Shown in pieces: positions 24,789 to 36,110 of a stretch of 64,000 nt of DNA. The DNA lies in the NCBI GenBank assembly GCA_033439265.1, contig JAVTVX010000009.1, positions 4,887,609 to 4,951,608 of the forward strand. The letters are read 5' to 3'. Numbering within the stretch: the stretch's first letter is position 1; each line of letters begins with the position of its first letter. The notes beneath the pieces were generated by a model. That model saw only the letters and a list, made by a program, of their open reading frames with translations, did not search any database and had not been told where the DNA came from. The translations under genes and the position numbers were made by a program. The stretch comes from Dillenia suffruticosa (Eukaryota; Streptophyta; Magnoliopsida; Dilleniales; Dilleniaceae).

Positions 24789-25859
24789 TTGGGTGAAATT
24801 CCTTATGCATATAATATCAAACATTAGAATTTTCTTCATGAAACAATTCACCTGTCAGCCCAAAGTATTAAGGGTCATGAAATGCATCAAATCCTGACTC
24901 TGGTTGGCGTGGTTTGCGTCAGTAGTGATTTTCCACTGTTTTGAATGTGATGAATTTTGTCTCTGGAGTGTTCCTTTTTTTTTTTTTTTTTCTTTGTTTC
25001 CTGGAGGAGTCTTTAACAGACTTCACTTTGTGACTTTGTGGTGAGATTTCTTAAATCATAGACCGCCAGTAGCTTCTATATTTCGTAATATTTGGATATG
25101 TGTGAAATGCTCAACTCTAATAATACTTCTGTTTCTGCTAAGCAAAAAAAAAAAAAAAGGGAATTTTGCAAAGCTCTAAGCGATCTCCAGAAGTTAGATG
25201 GATTCTCCCTGCCCTCGCCTTAATAAGATCATGTGTTTCAGAGTGCTTGCCTTTATTTACCGGTACGCAATTTTAATCCATAGATGGTTATGGTGCTTGC
25301 AGGAGTTGCACGCAAGGAATAAGCACAATAGCTGGATCTTTTGATCCAATGCAAGAAAGAATCGTTCCTTCGATCCGCTTAATTGCAATTCTGAGGAAAA
25401 TTCGACTTCGACTTGCCAGAAATTTTGAAAAGTATGAGGGCAAGATGCATTTGATTGATCTGCTTTACATCTTGTTATACTGCCAACAATCCTTTTTTTT
25501 CTTAACACTAATAATAATCTGCATTTTGTATAGCATTGTAATAGTTTTTCATAACTTAAAAGACCTTTCATAATTATAAACATAGAGAACACCTTATCAT
25601 GGACTTATATGTGCATTCATCTGAAATTGTGGCCTTACTTTTTCATTTTCTTGGCCATTGTCCCTGGTTTTTCTTCCTTCTTTGCCTCCATTTTCCGAGT
25701 GTTTTTGATAATTAAATAGATATAATATATTTTTATTTCTCTCAAGCCTATTTGGAAAATTTGAACTTGGCTTGATTTTTATTTTATTTTATTTTCAAAT
25801 TAGTTCTATTTTACCCCATTTTGTTTATAATATTTCTTAAACTTCTTGCTTAGTAGAAT

Positions 25860-26005
25860 AAAAACACGATTATTATTATCGTATAAAGAAAACAATCATA
25901 TAGGGGAGCATGTGATGTGAAATAGATTATAATAACGTGGAATGATCCATGTAGTCGTTCCCTAAGTGGGATAAAAGGTTTGATTGTTTTTGTTTTATAA
26001 TATTT
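25860..26005 (+). repeat. dispersed retroelement-tail-like repeat, copy 1
   Basis: Shares with 53230-53380 the ordered motifs ACACRATTATT, AATCATATA, GAGCATRTRATRTGAAA, CCATRTAG and TGGGATAAA, ending in a TTTGATTNTT T-rich tail. It resembles the common 3' end of plant SINE/LINE elements (CCGACCCC...GGGATAAGG); family not certain. Confidence 0.4.
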
Positions 26006-26179
26006 TTTAAATTAAAATAACAAATTTGTGATAAAATGATAAGTTTTATGAGTTAAAGTTTATTAAAAAAATTATTATCATATATATTAGTAATTTTTAT
26101 TGAAACTTTTATTTTATTTTAATTGAATAATCTTTTACTTTCTTAAGCTAAAAAATGATTTGGTCTGCTCAGAGCTGAC

Positions 26180-26325
26180 ATGATCAGGGTGCGTACCGTA
26201 ACTCTTCACACGGTGGTCGGGGCCTCGGGCGTATTGCCCCGAGGACTGGAATCGGGTTAGCCCGGGGAGTAGCCTTATGGTGTCCTCCTTGTGCCGGGGG
26301 GTGGGGTAGCCGCTGTACGACTTAG
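26180..26325. repeat. GC-rich island followed by a TTTA-type tail
   Basis: About 145 bp that is strikingly GC-rich in AT-rich surroundings. It has a strong hairpin (CCTCGGGC...GCCCCGAGG, near 26222-26244) and GGTTAGCCCGGGGAGTAGCC. A TTTATTTATTTATTTATTT tract follows directly at 26329-26347. It looks like an inserted SINE-like sequence with a simple tail, but no A/B boxes are clear. Confidence 0.35.
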
Positions 26326-27817
26326 GTCATTTATTTATTTATTTATTTTTACTCTCAACTTCTTAGGAGTTAAATTTTATTTTAGAGATTAAAAATATAA
26401 TTAATTTTTATTTTAAATTTATAAAAATTATAGAACTGACTCGAGTTAAACTATGGTAGAGGCACTCTTTTTCCCCTTGAAAAAGAAAGAAAGGGTTTCA
26501 ATGTGATCAAACTCTTGATAGTTATGACGATGACGACAACGACGACACATCTTCTATAATAATGTCGTAAAAAGGTATAAATTAAAATTTTATAATATAT
26601 TTTAGAACTATGAAAAAATGAAAAATATTCCTTTTAAAATTATTATTATTTTTCAAAAAAATTGTGTGTGCTTTTTTGTATGCTAATGTATTATATATCG
26701 CCCACACTGAAACCCACGTTACAAATGTTTAGAAATATTCTAATGGAAAGATTATTTTATTTCATAAAAAAGTTTGGTTAAACTTATCTTATTATTTTTT
26801 CAAGAAATTAAAGCTTAATTTGATGATTAATTAAATTTAATATTTATTTGGATGACTGATAGGAGCGGAAAAAATTAATTTTTAAAAGAAGTTATTTTCC
26901 GAATATTACACTTAAAAAATTCGAAGAAGGGGTTACAAAACTCATAAAAATGTGGAGAAATTTAATTAAATTTAACGGTGTAATCGATTATCACGTCAAT
27001 TTAGCACATTAAAGGTCTTTTGGTTTGAATTCCGCTCGCATTTTCTCCTCTAATTAAATTTTCTCTCATTTAATCTGATTCCCTTTTGATTGAGTTTGAT
27101 ATCAATATCGGGATTAATGATTTAATGCAAACTTATTTTTTTTAATATCTTAAAAAACCTAAATATTTATAATCTCAATTTTACGGTTTTAAAATTTATT
27201 TCAATTAGATAAAATTACAATTTAACAATATATATTCAACCTTCAAGCCTAAAAAAATATTTAAGACTCATTTTTTTTTTAACATTTTGAACCTATATTA
27301 GAAAAATCATCCTAATCTTGCCCTCAAAAAGGAAAATAACTTTTAATTTTACTATCAAATTATTTTTAATTTTAAAAATTTGATTTTAGCACCACGTCGA
27401 TACAATATACTTTTTTTGACATTTTGTAATTAAAAATCATTATTTAATGAGGATCAGAAATGATGGTCGATATATAATGTTTGAATAATAAATTTTAAAA
27501 TTTGATATAATAATATGATAAAAATTATGATTTATATTAACGATTTTAAAATTATTATTTATAATAATGGTAATTAGTTAAAAAATAAAAAGTTTAAACT
27601 TTTAAATTAAAAGATTTTTGTCCTTTTTCAATATCCAAATTAGGATTTTGGCCGTGTTAACCGGGAGAGACCGGTACGGGTCCAGCATCGTCCAAGTATC
27701 ACCGTCGGCCTCGTATGCAACCAAATGAAGGAAAGCTAAACCGTCTGGAAAGTAGCAGCACTTTCCCAAAAAGCGCGTGCGTTTTAATTTCTGGATAAGT
27801 CTCGTATTTTCTCCTGT

Positions 27818-27844
27818 CCAATGGGAGAAAAGAAAAAACAAAAT

Positions 27845-27879
<35 letters not shown>

Positions 27880-27893
27880 CTAGTAGTTTCTAG
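27818..27893 (+). promoter_or_regulatory. candidate HSP101 promoter: CCAAT box and heat shock element
   Basis: CCAAT at 27818-27822. TTCTAGTAGTTTCTAG at 27878-27893 matches the nTTCnnGAAnnTTCn heat shock element except for one base in the middle unit. Between them is a (GA)n run (about 27848-27876). CCAAT plus HSE is the usual set-up of plant heat-shock promoters; further TTC units lie at 27903-27926. No clear TATA box was found in the expected place. Confidence 0.5.
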
Positions 27894-27935
27894 GCTTAAC
27901 TTCTTTCCTCTGGACTTCTCTTCTGCCTCCACAAA

Positions 27936-28863
27936 ATGGACTCTCTGCCTTCGCCCACTTCGCTTACATTGTTCATCAAACAGCACACTTCACGCGCAGA
28001 AAATCTCTGTAGAGACAAACAAAGAAGAAGAAGAAGAAGAAGAAGAAGAAGAAGAATATCGGCAACCCCATTACTTCACATCATCAATCAGATTCGAGTT
28101 TTTCCAAGGTATGTCCAAAAAAGATTTCTTCTTTGTTCCCGTGATTCCAAGGTACATATATAATATATTTGGGGCATTGTGGGGGTGTGAGTTTGCTTAT
28201 TTTTTGATCTTGAAATTCTGTTGGGGGTTGGGGTTTGTTTGACTATGGGTGTTGTGTAGTCTCATTCTTTTTGGATCATAGTTCTTGAAATGTTTAAACC
28301 CGAATTGGTATTGAAAGATGTTGGGTTTTGTGTGGTTTGGGATGTCATGGAGTTTTGGTTCCGTCAATGTGAATCCCAAATATTTTCTTAATGAATCTCA
28401 TGTAATTACATATGAAACTCGTGATTTGTTGTATAAAAGAAGTAGTGTGTCTGCTTTGGGGCTCTTTCCTCTTGAATGCTTTAAGATTCTAAGAGCCTTT
28501 TTAGCCCACATCATATTTGTTTCTGATATTTCATGAATCTATTGATTAGGCACTTGTTTGGGACACTTGGGGATATTTGGAATCTGGGTTCTCACATTAT
28601 GCCTCTTTTGGTTAATGTAGATGATAATATACGTTTTCCCTATTCACTTAATTAGGTATTTTAGGATCCTTTGATTTGGGATCTAAACCCAGACTATATG
28701 AAATAACCGGGTGGTTTTTTTTTTTTATTATTTATTTTTTTTTTGACACCATTCCTCTGATAATTGATGTAGGTGCTAATTATTTATTTCTCTAAACTAT
28801 TCAATTTGTTTGTGCATTTGCAATTCTCACGTTATTGCTTTTGTTGATCAATGTAGGTTTTAA
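27936..28863 (+). other. upstream ORF in the HSP101 leader, arginine-run peptide
   Basis: An ATG at 27936 opens a frame (MDSLPSPTSLTLFIKQHTSR...) that crosses an (AGA)n microsatellite at 28018-28056, giving a run of about 11 Arg. If the leader is spliced from 28108 (CCAAG|GTATGT) to 28857 (ATGTAG|GTTTTAAAG), the frame is 59 codons and stops at 28861-28863, nine bases before the HSP101 ATG. With the alternative donor at 28151 the uORF would overlap the HSP101 start. The leader intron is inferred from splice-site context, not shown. Confidence 0.4.
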
Positions 28864-28872
28864 AGCTTGAAA

Positions 28873-31827
28873 ATGAATCCAGATAAATTCACACACAAGA
28901 CAAATGAAGCACTAGCCGGAGGTCATGAACTGGCATCAAATGCAGGTCATGCGCAGTTTACTCCACTTCACATTGCTGTTGCTTTGATCTCTGATCCTAA
29001 TGGCATCTTCCGGCAAGCTATATCCGCTGCTGGTGGAGGTGATGAGGCGGCAAAGTCAGTGGAGAGAGTCTTCAATCAAGCATTGAATAAACTCCCGTCT
29101 CAAACACCAGCCCCAGATAATGTTCCAGCAAGTACATCTTTGGTCAAGTCCATTCGTCGCGCACAATCTGCACAGAAGTCTCGTGGTGATACTCACTTGG
29201 CTGTTGATCTGTTGATTCTTGGGCTTCTTGAGGATTCCCAAATTGGGGATTTGCTCAAGGAAGCCGGAGTGAGTTCATCAAGGGTGAAATCTGAGGTTGA
29301 GAAGCTTAGAGGAAAGGAAGGAAAAAAGGTAGAAAGTGCCTCCGGGGATACTACTTTTCAGGCACTTAACACTTATGGCCGAGATCTTGTTGAACAAGCA
29401 GGAAAGCTTGATCCAGTTATTGGTCGTGATGAGGAAATTCGAAGGGTTATAAGAATTTTATCAAGGAGGACTAAGAACAACCCTGTGCTAATTGGTGAAC
29501 CAGGTGTGGGTAAAACTGCGGTTGTAGAAGGTCTAGCTCAAAGAGTGGTGAGAGGAGATGTTCCGAGCAATCTTGCTGATGTGAAAATTGTAGCATTGGA
29601 TATGGGTGCATTGGTTGCGGGAGCAAAATATAGAGGAGAGTTTGAGGAGAGATTGAAAGCTGTTCTGAAGGAGGTGGAAGAATCAGATGGGAAGGTGATT
29701 CTGTTCATTGATGAAATTCACCTTGCTCTTGGTGCGGGTCGGACTGAAGGCTCAATGGATGCAGCAAACTTGTTTAAGCCTATGCTTGCCAGGGGACAAT
29801 TGCGGTGCATTGGTGCGACAACCCTAGAGGAGTACAGGAAGTATGTAGAAAAAGATGCTGCATTTGAGAGACGGTTCCAGCAGGTTTATGTTGCGGAGCC
29901 TAGTGTTGAAGATACAATCAGCATTCTTCGGGGGTTGAAGGAAAGATATGAAACTCATCATGGTGTTAGAATTCAGGATCGAGCTCTGGTTATTGCTTCT
30001 CAGCTTTCTTCTCGATACATTACTGGTATGTATTCTCTTTATCTCTTACTGATTCCTTCTTTTTGGAAGTTCACCATGATATCAATCATCGTGAGAACCT
30101 TGAATCTTGTACAACTGAATTTATGGTGAACAAAATGTTGACGGGTTCTTGTATTCTTTTCCAGGCCGTCATCTGCCCGATAAGGCGATTGACCTTGTTG
30201 ATGAAGCTTGTGCAAATGTAAGAGTTCAGCTTGACAGTCAGCCAGAGGAAATCGACAACCTCGAAAGGAGAAGAATTCAGCTAGAAATTGAACTTCATGC
30301 TCTTGAGAAGGAGAAAGACAAAGCTAGCAAGGCTCGTCTAATTGAGGTCCAAAAAGAGCTTGAAGACTTGAGAGATAAGCTTCAGCCTTTGACAATGAAG
30401 TATAAAAAGGAAAAAGAGAGAATTGAGGAGCTCCGTCGACTCAAGCAGAAGAGAGAGGAGATTCTATTTGCTATACAGGAGGCTGAAAGAAGGATGGATC
30501 TGCCTAGAGCTGCAGACTTGCGTTATGGAGCAATGCAAGAGATTGATGCCGCAATAGCAAGGCTTGAAAGTGAGACAACTGAAAATTTAATGCTGACCGA
30601 GGCTGTTGGGCCTGAGCACATTGCTGAAGTAGTGAGTCGTTGGACTGGCATTCCTGTCACAAGGCTTGGCCAGAATGACAAAGAAAGGCTGATTGGCCTT
30701 GCAGATAGATTGCACCAAAGGGTGGTTGGACAAGATCTTGCGGTGAGTGCTGTTGCGGAAGCGGTGCTGAGGTCGAGAGCTGGGTTGGGAAGGCCACAAC
30801 AGCCAACTGGATCATTCCTCTTCCTGGGACCTACTGGTGTTGGTAAAACTGAACTTGCGAAGGCCCTTGCTGAGCAACTATTTGATGATGAGAAACTTCT
30901 GGTGAGAATTGATATGTCTGAGTACATGGAACAGCATTCCGTGGCTCGACTAATTGGTGCTCCTCCTGGATATGTTGGTCATGAAGAAGGTGGGCAACTG
31001 ACCGAGGCTGTGAGACGAAGGCCTTACAGCGTCATATTATTTGATGAAGTTGAGAAAGCGCATGTTGCTGTGTTCAATACACTCCTCCAGGTTCTGGATG
31101 ATGGAAGATTGACTGATGGCCAAGGTCGTACTGTGGACTTCAGCAACACAGTTATCATCATGACATCAAATCTTGGGGCAGAACATCTTCTCTCAGGGCT
31201 CATGGGCAAGTCCACAATGCAGGCTGCTCGTGAACGTGTCCTGGCAGAAGTCAGGAGGCACTTCAGGCCAGAGTTGCTGAACAGGTTGGATGAGATTGTG
31301 GTATTTGATCCTCTCTCGCATGACCAATTGAGAAAGGTTGCTAGGCTACAGATGAAGGATGTTGCTGCACGCCTTGCTGAAAGAGGTATTGCATTGGGAG
31401 TTAGTGATGCTGCACTAGACATAGTGTTGAAGGAGAGCTATGATCCGGTAAGTCTCATCTTCCTTGTGTGTTTCTACATTTGCACTCAAGACCAGTTTGC
31501 CAGGTGCTAACAATGTTTCTCTGTTTCTTTCAGGTTTATGGTGCAAGGCCAATACGCAGATGGTTGGAGAAAAAGGTTGTAACTGAGCTATCAAGAATGC
31601 TCATAAGGGGGGAGATCGATGAAAACACGACTGTCTGGATTGATGCAGCCCCGAACCGCAAGGAGTTGTCATATCACGTGGAGAAGAACGGAGGGCTTGT
31701 TAATCCAACCACTGGGAAGAAGTCAGACATACTTATTCGAGTTCCAAATGGACCCGTGAAAAGCGATGCTTCCCAGGCTGTGAAGAAGATGAAGATCGAG
31801 GAAATCTGTGAAGAAGATGAAGATTGA
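28873..31827 (+). CDS. HSP101: cytosolic HSP101/ClpB1 disaggregase
   Basis: Three exons (28873-30025, 30165-31447, 31534-31827) predict 909 aa, matching the family (911 in Arabidopsis). The start is [14 protein letters not shown] at 28873; an in-frame TTG at 28867 is not a start. Domains in order: Clp N-domain (1 to about 150); NBD1 with Walker A GEPGVGKT (208-215), pore loop KYRG, Walker B FIDEIH (278-283) and arginine fingers R333/R334; coiled-coil M domain (about 400-540); NBD2 with Walker A GPTGVGKT (606-613) and Walker B LFDE (676-679); acidic tail EEICEEDED. No transit peptide, so cytosol/nucleus. The hexamer threads aggregated protein through its pore with the HSP70 system and is needed for acquired heat tolerance. 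All key residues are present. A CCAAT/HSE promoter candidate lies upstream. Confidence 0.97.
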
Positions 31828-31928
31828 GGAAATCTTGGTTGACTGACACAATGGACGGAATGTAAAACTAAACTTTTGTTGGCAAGAATGCGGGCTATTA
31901 AAACAAGTGTTAGGTTCAGTTGCGAGAT

Positions 31929-32047
31929 GATGTATATGGGCTGTCCTTAAGGGGACAGCCTATTGGTTAAAATCTCCCTTCTCAACCCAAAATCTTCCTT
32001 CTCAACCCAATGATCTCGGGTTCAATAACAAAAAAAAAAAAGATGTA
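31929..32047 (+). mobile_element. short tRNA-like SINE fragment in the HSP101 3' region
   Basis: A-box-like CTATTGGTTAAAATC (about 31961) and B-box-like CTCGGGTTCAATAAC (about 32015) are followed by an A12 tail. GATGTA occurs on both sides (31929-31934, 32042-32047). A hairpin GGCTGTCC-TTAAG-GGACAGCC opens the element, and CCTTCTCAACCCAA is repeated inside. Confidence 0.4.
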
Positions 32048-32461
32048 CAAGGGTTTTTTATGTTTTGGCATTATTTTTGATATGAATGTTACAAAGTGAG
32101 TAAATGGTGGGTAATTTGGCCATCTTGTATGCTTCTCTATCTCTCTCTCTCTCGCCGGACGTAATGATTTTTTTTTTATTTTTTTTATTTTTTATTTTTA
32201 TTTTGGGGTATGGGAGAAGGAAACAAAACACGAGAACAGAACACAACGAAAACAGAAGAAATGATTTGTGTAATCGTGTACCTTGATGCAGGCCCTCTTC
32301 CAGAGTGAAAAGCTCTATTCCAAGAGCTGAATCACTATGCTAGCCCTTTCTCTGGAAACTTTCGAACTACAAGCTGAAAAGCTGAAAAGCTGAAATGCAC
32401 CGTAGAGTATGCCGACTGAAACTCTAATCTGACCTTGGCTGAAAGCTGTCCTACCTGACCC

Positions 32462-32954
32462 TGTTATGACACATGGGTTGAGCTCGGGTATCACAATGTC
32501 CGAGCTCGGCTCGAGTCAATTGTAGGTGAGTTTGAGCTCGAGCTTCTCGAGCTCGTCGAGCTTGTCATTCTAGATCTCGAGCTCGATTCAAAGTATCATC
32601 GAAAAGCTCGAACTCGAGTGTCGCGGACCTGACGGGGAAAGATTGGGCCCGGGCCCAAGCTTGAGAACAAGAAACCTTAGACACAAGAATAAGATCTTTG
32701 CCGCACATAGACACAGGGAGAGAGAGAGAGATTTTACCATTGAATCAACCTCTAACTTGTGAAATTGGGACAATGATGGACACAAGAATAAGATTTTCGC
32801 CGCACAGCGCACATAGAGCTTGATCTTCGCCGCGAGATGCGAGAGATTGAAGACTTGAGAGCTAAGTCAAGGTGAAAGGAACAGATCATCAAAGAAATCG
32901 TCAAAACTCTAAGGGAGAAAAAAAATCGCAAAATTCCTAATCTTGCAGAAACCC

Positions 32955-32990
<36 letters not shown>

Positions 32991-33465
32991 TTTACCTTTG
33001 AATCGATCTCTGACTTGTGAAATTGGAGCAACGACGGACACAAGAACAAGATCTTCGCTGTATAGTGTACACAGAGTTTGATCTTCGCCGTGTGGTACGA
33101 GAATTGATCTGCTAGGTCACTGCGAGAGGAGAGAGAACAATTCGAGTTTTCGAGATCCATATGAGAAATGCCGAAAGAGAGAAAGGAGAAATGAAAAGCA
33201 AATTTACATTTTCGTCTCTCAAAATTTTAAATTCAAGAATAATCATTTCTAATTTACTATAAAGGGTAGGGGCATATAGGTAATTTCTCATATGTCGGGT
33301 AGCCCAATGAGCCTTCGAACTCGACACCATTTGGGCTCCAGCTCGAGCTCAATGCAGAAATAGTAGAGCTTGAGCTCAATCTAAACTCGAGTTGACCAAT
33401 CTCAAGTTCAAGTCTTGACTGGGTAGTGTCAGCAAAACCCGTGACATTATCTGAGTGTCATAACA
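32462..33465 (-). mobile_element. GAGCTC-family repeat, copy 2 (inverted)
   Basis: Ends are a perfect 11-bp inverted repeat, TGTTATGACAC...GTGTCATAACA. The minus strand matches copy 1 at both ends: TGACACTACCC and GAGCTCAAGCTC on one side, TCGCGACACTCGAGTTCGAGC and ACTCGAGCCGAGCTCG on the other. The interior holds two copies of a segment of about 100 bp (32730-32840 and 32988-33100, sharing ACTTGTGAAATTGGR-CAA and GGACACAAGAA), with (GA)n between. No protein is encoded and no target duplication was found. Confidence 0.7.
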
Positions 33466-35455
33466 ACTCTAGTCCAATCATGGGTTGTATTTCTCCTCTT
33501 AACTAATTTAGTATTAGGAATCTGGGGACACCGAATTTAGGACCATGTCACTTGCACTTGCGCACAGCCGTGCTTTGCTGTGACATGGATCTGCCAAACT
33601 TTTGTAATGGCAGCGGATGATTCGGCCTCGGGGATATGGGAGGCTCTAGTGTCCTGTGTTCTCTATTTTGAAAGAGGTTCTAATGTTCATAAACCAGTAT
33701 TTTCCATTGCTTCTTACTGCCGACAAGGGCATTAAAGTAGGAACAAGAATAGCACTTTTGGCAGCAGTGGGATGAAACCCTGCCACGTGTGGCCAGAAGT
33801 CTAGGGTCCTGGTTAGCATTTTTGAGCCTGAGACAGATTTAGGTCAAATTAATCGAGGGTAATTTCACTTGATCTATTACCATATATATGACATATAAAT
33901 ATTATAAATAATCGATATTCGATAATTATATTAAATTCAATTGAATTTGATTTGAATCAGATTAAATCACTTAAAGAATAAAACTTTTCGACTGTTTATT
34001 TTTATTATATACAAGATTCGATCCGAAACCTTATTTGAGAGTGTTGGTTCTTATGTAATTAATAAGTGTGGTTGAATTCATTGGTTTCAAGTTTTAAATT
34101 TTATTCCATTTAAATTCTCAATTAAATTATGATGAAATTATATGAATTATGTAAATGTAAGCGTAGAAATTAAAGAGCAGGGATAAAAAGATCAAACTTA
34201 ATTTATAATGGTTTGACCTTGTGTTTACTTCCATACTTCCAATTGACCTTGTGTTTACTTCCATGCTTCCAATTTAGCAAGTCGGGGTCCAGCAACTGCT
34301 ATTTTCTACTATCAATGAGAGTTACAAATTTGAGGATTCACAATTGTTGACAATTTACACCTCTAACTTTAAGGATGACTTAGTCAAACAAGCAATCTAC
34401 TTTAACTTTCACTCAATTAGTGTGTCTACTCAACAAAATGTTCCTTACATTCTCTCCAAACTTATTGATATGAATAAATACAAACAAACGCAAAGAGACT
34501 TGTAGTAGATATAACTCAAACTGTTCGATTAGTTAATTTTCACATCAATATCTCACTTTCAAGGCATCGAAATGGCTTTGTAAAAAATGCTGAATATTCT
34601 CTATATATTGCACTTTAAATCTTAGAAGGCGTGCTTGCAAAACTGATCACTATCGTGAAGATATAAAATTACAAAGTTGGCTTTTCAGCAACTTTTATAG
34701 CAGTAAAATTTGGTTAATTTCCTTTTTTTTGCTTAATTTTCTTCATTTTATTCCTTGATTTTTTACCTCTATGAATGTTTGAATTTAAACATCAATAATC
34801 TCTCTTTAAGCTGATAATTTCAAATTTGAAAATAGTGGACTACTTGAAAAGTTACAGATGACAAAATCTCCCTCCTAAAAATCAGTTTCTTGTTCTGAAA
34901 ATTTACTTCTATTGTAATAAATAATTTGAATTTGAATTTTCAATCACCTGAATCTCTGATGATGCAGTTTGACATATTTCTAAATTAAGTGTAGCATTCA
35001 ATTTATATTTAATCTGTTGAGCTAGATCTTGGTTTAAGATAAAAATACATTTGTTTCAAAACAGTCTAGATTTTGCAATGTCATAACTTCTATAGAAGCA
35101 TGATGCTTCTATGCTAAGTGCTTCCAACCTTCAGGCAGCTTAATCTTTTTTCAAAACCTCTATAAAATCAGTGTCTCTATCCTTTGATCATAGAAGTTAA
35201 TTTTAACTTAATAAAACTTTATTTTTAAGACCTGTACACTTGGTAAATTAATTAGTAACATATATAAAGTTTTGTTATTATTAAAATATTAGAGTTTTAC
35301 AATAATTTTCTTAATAAAGAGGTATCAATGCATAGTCACTATACTAATTAAACATTGGTATTATCATATCTACTAAATAAAGGAAATTTTATTGTGAATT
35401 TGGTTTTTAGTATCAATTATTTTGTCTTAAAAATATGTTAAATTTGAGATTTGAA
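33466..35455. other. intergenic DNA, no gene seen
   Basis: 33500-33830 is of mixed composition with a CACGTG motif (about 33785). From 33840 on it is AT-rich. ATTGACCTTGTGTTTACTTCCATRCTTCCAAT-like sequence is directly duplicated near 34212-34273. No coding frame has recognisable features. Confidence 0.5.
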
Positions 35456-35459
35456 ACTT

Positions 35460-36110
35460 ATCTCTGTGATAACTGATGGTACATAACGTAAATCGTATGG
35501 GACCCAAACTCGTTAGGCCTACGAATATTAACAGATTCTATCAGTACTCACTGATTAATTACCTTTTATGATAATCGATTGTTCGACATCTCGACCGATT
35601 GGTCCCTAAATCTTCTCGGCACCTGATATAAGCTACCCAATTTGCTAAAAATATTAGTTTCCCTAAAAAATGAGAAGAATCTAATGAAGATAGAAAATAG
35701 ATCTACAACCATAACTGATAAAGAAAAAAAATTTCCATAACAATCTGAACTTCCCCAACGGGTGAAATTTCATAATTTTTGAGAGTTCAATACTCTGATC
35801 TCCTGAAATCTCGGGACATTCTCATAAGGAAATTATGATTTTATTACCCCGTATGCACACGACTTTCATAAACAAAAGATATATAAGTTTCAATATGCCT
35901 ATCGGTCAGGTAAGTTTTCTAAACCTATACAAAGCACATAAGCATACAGAGTCCTCTGATTCTCTCTCTCTTTTTCGATATCAATTTATTTCTTTCCCGT
36001 AAAAAATCACTCTCTAATTTGAATATCGGAGCCTTCCCCGTCAGAATACGTTCTGACGGTTTTTTTTTCCAGATCTCGTTGTTTCAAATCACCACACGAT
36101 TTTAGTGTTG
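35460..36110 (+). mobile_element. LTR-like remnant
   Basis: A TATA-like GATATATAAG (about 35876) is followed by a pyrimidine-rich leader, AAAAAATCACTCTCTAATTTGAATATCGGAG-type sequence and CCTTCCCCGTCAGAA. That order is typical of the R-U5 part of plant gypsy LTRs. Borders, a second LTR and coding sequence were not found. Confidence 0.3.
36038..36068 (+). other. perfect hairpin followed by T9
   Basis: CCGTCAGAA-TACG-TTCTGACGG is a perfect 9-bp stem with a tetraloop (36038-36059), directly followed by nine T. It looks like an intrinsic or pol III-type terminator, but it sits inside an LTR-like remnant. Confidence 0.5.

Larger units (their letters stand above)
24830..27600. other. intergenic DNA between LEO1 and HSP101
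   Basis: No gene recognised. It contains T- and A-homopolymers near 24969-24990 and 25145-25159, a dispersed-repeat copy (25860-26005), a GC-rich island (26180-26325), and AT-rich DNA from 26340 to 27600. Confidence 0.6.

Noticed and set aside
28867..28872. HSP101 start two codons upstream
   Set aside because: That codon is TTG; the family start MNP is the ATG at 28873.
30523..31422. Minus-strand open frames of 130 or so codons
   Set aside because: Shadows of the conserved HSP101 exon 2; no domain of their own.
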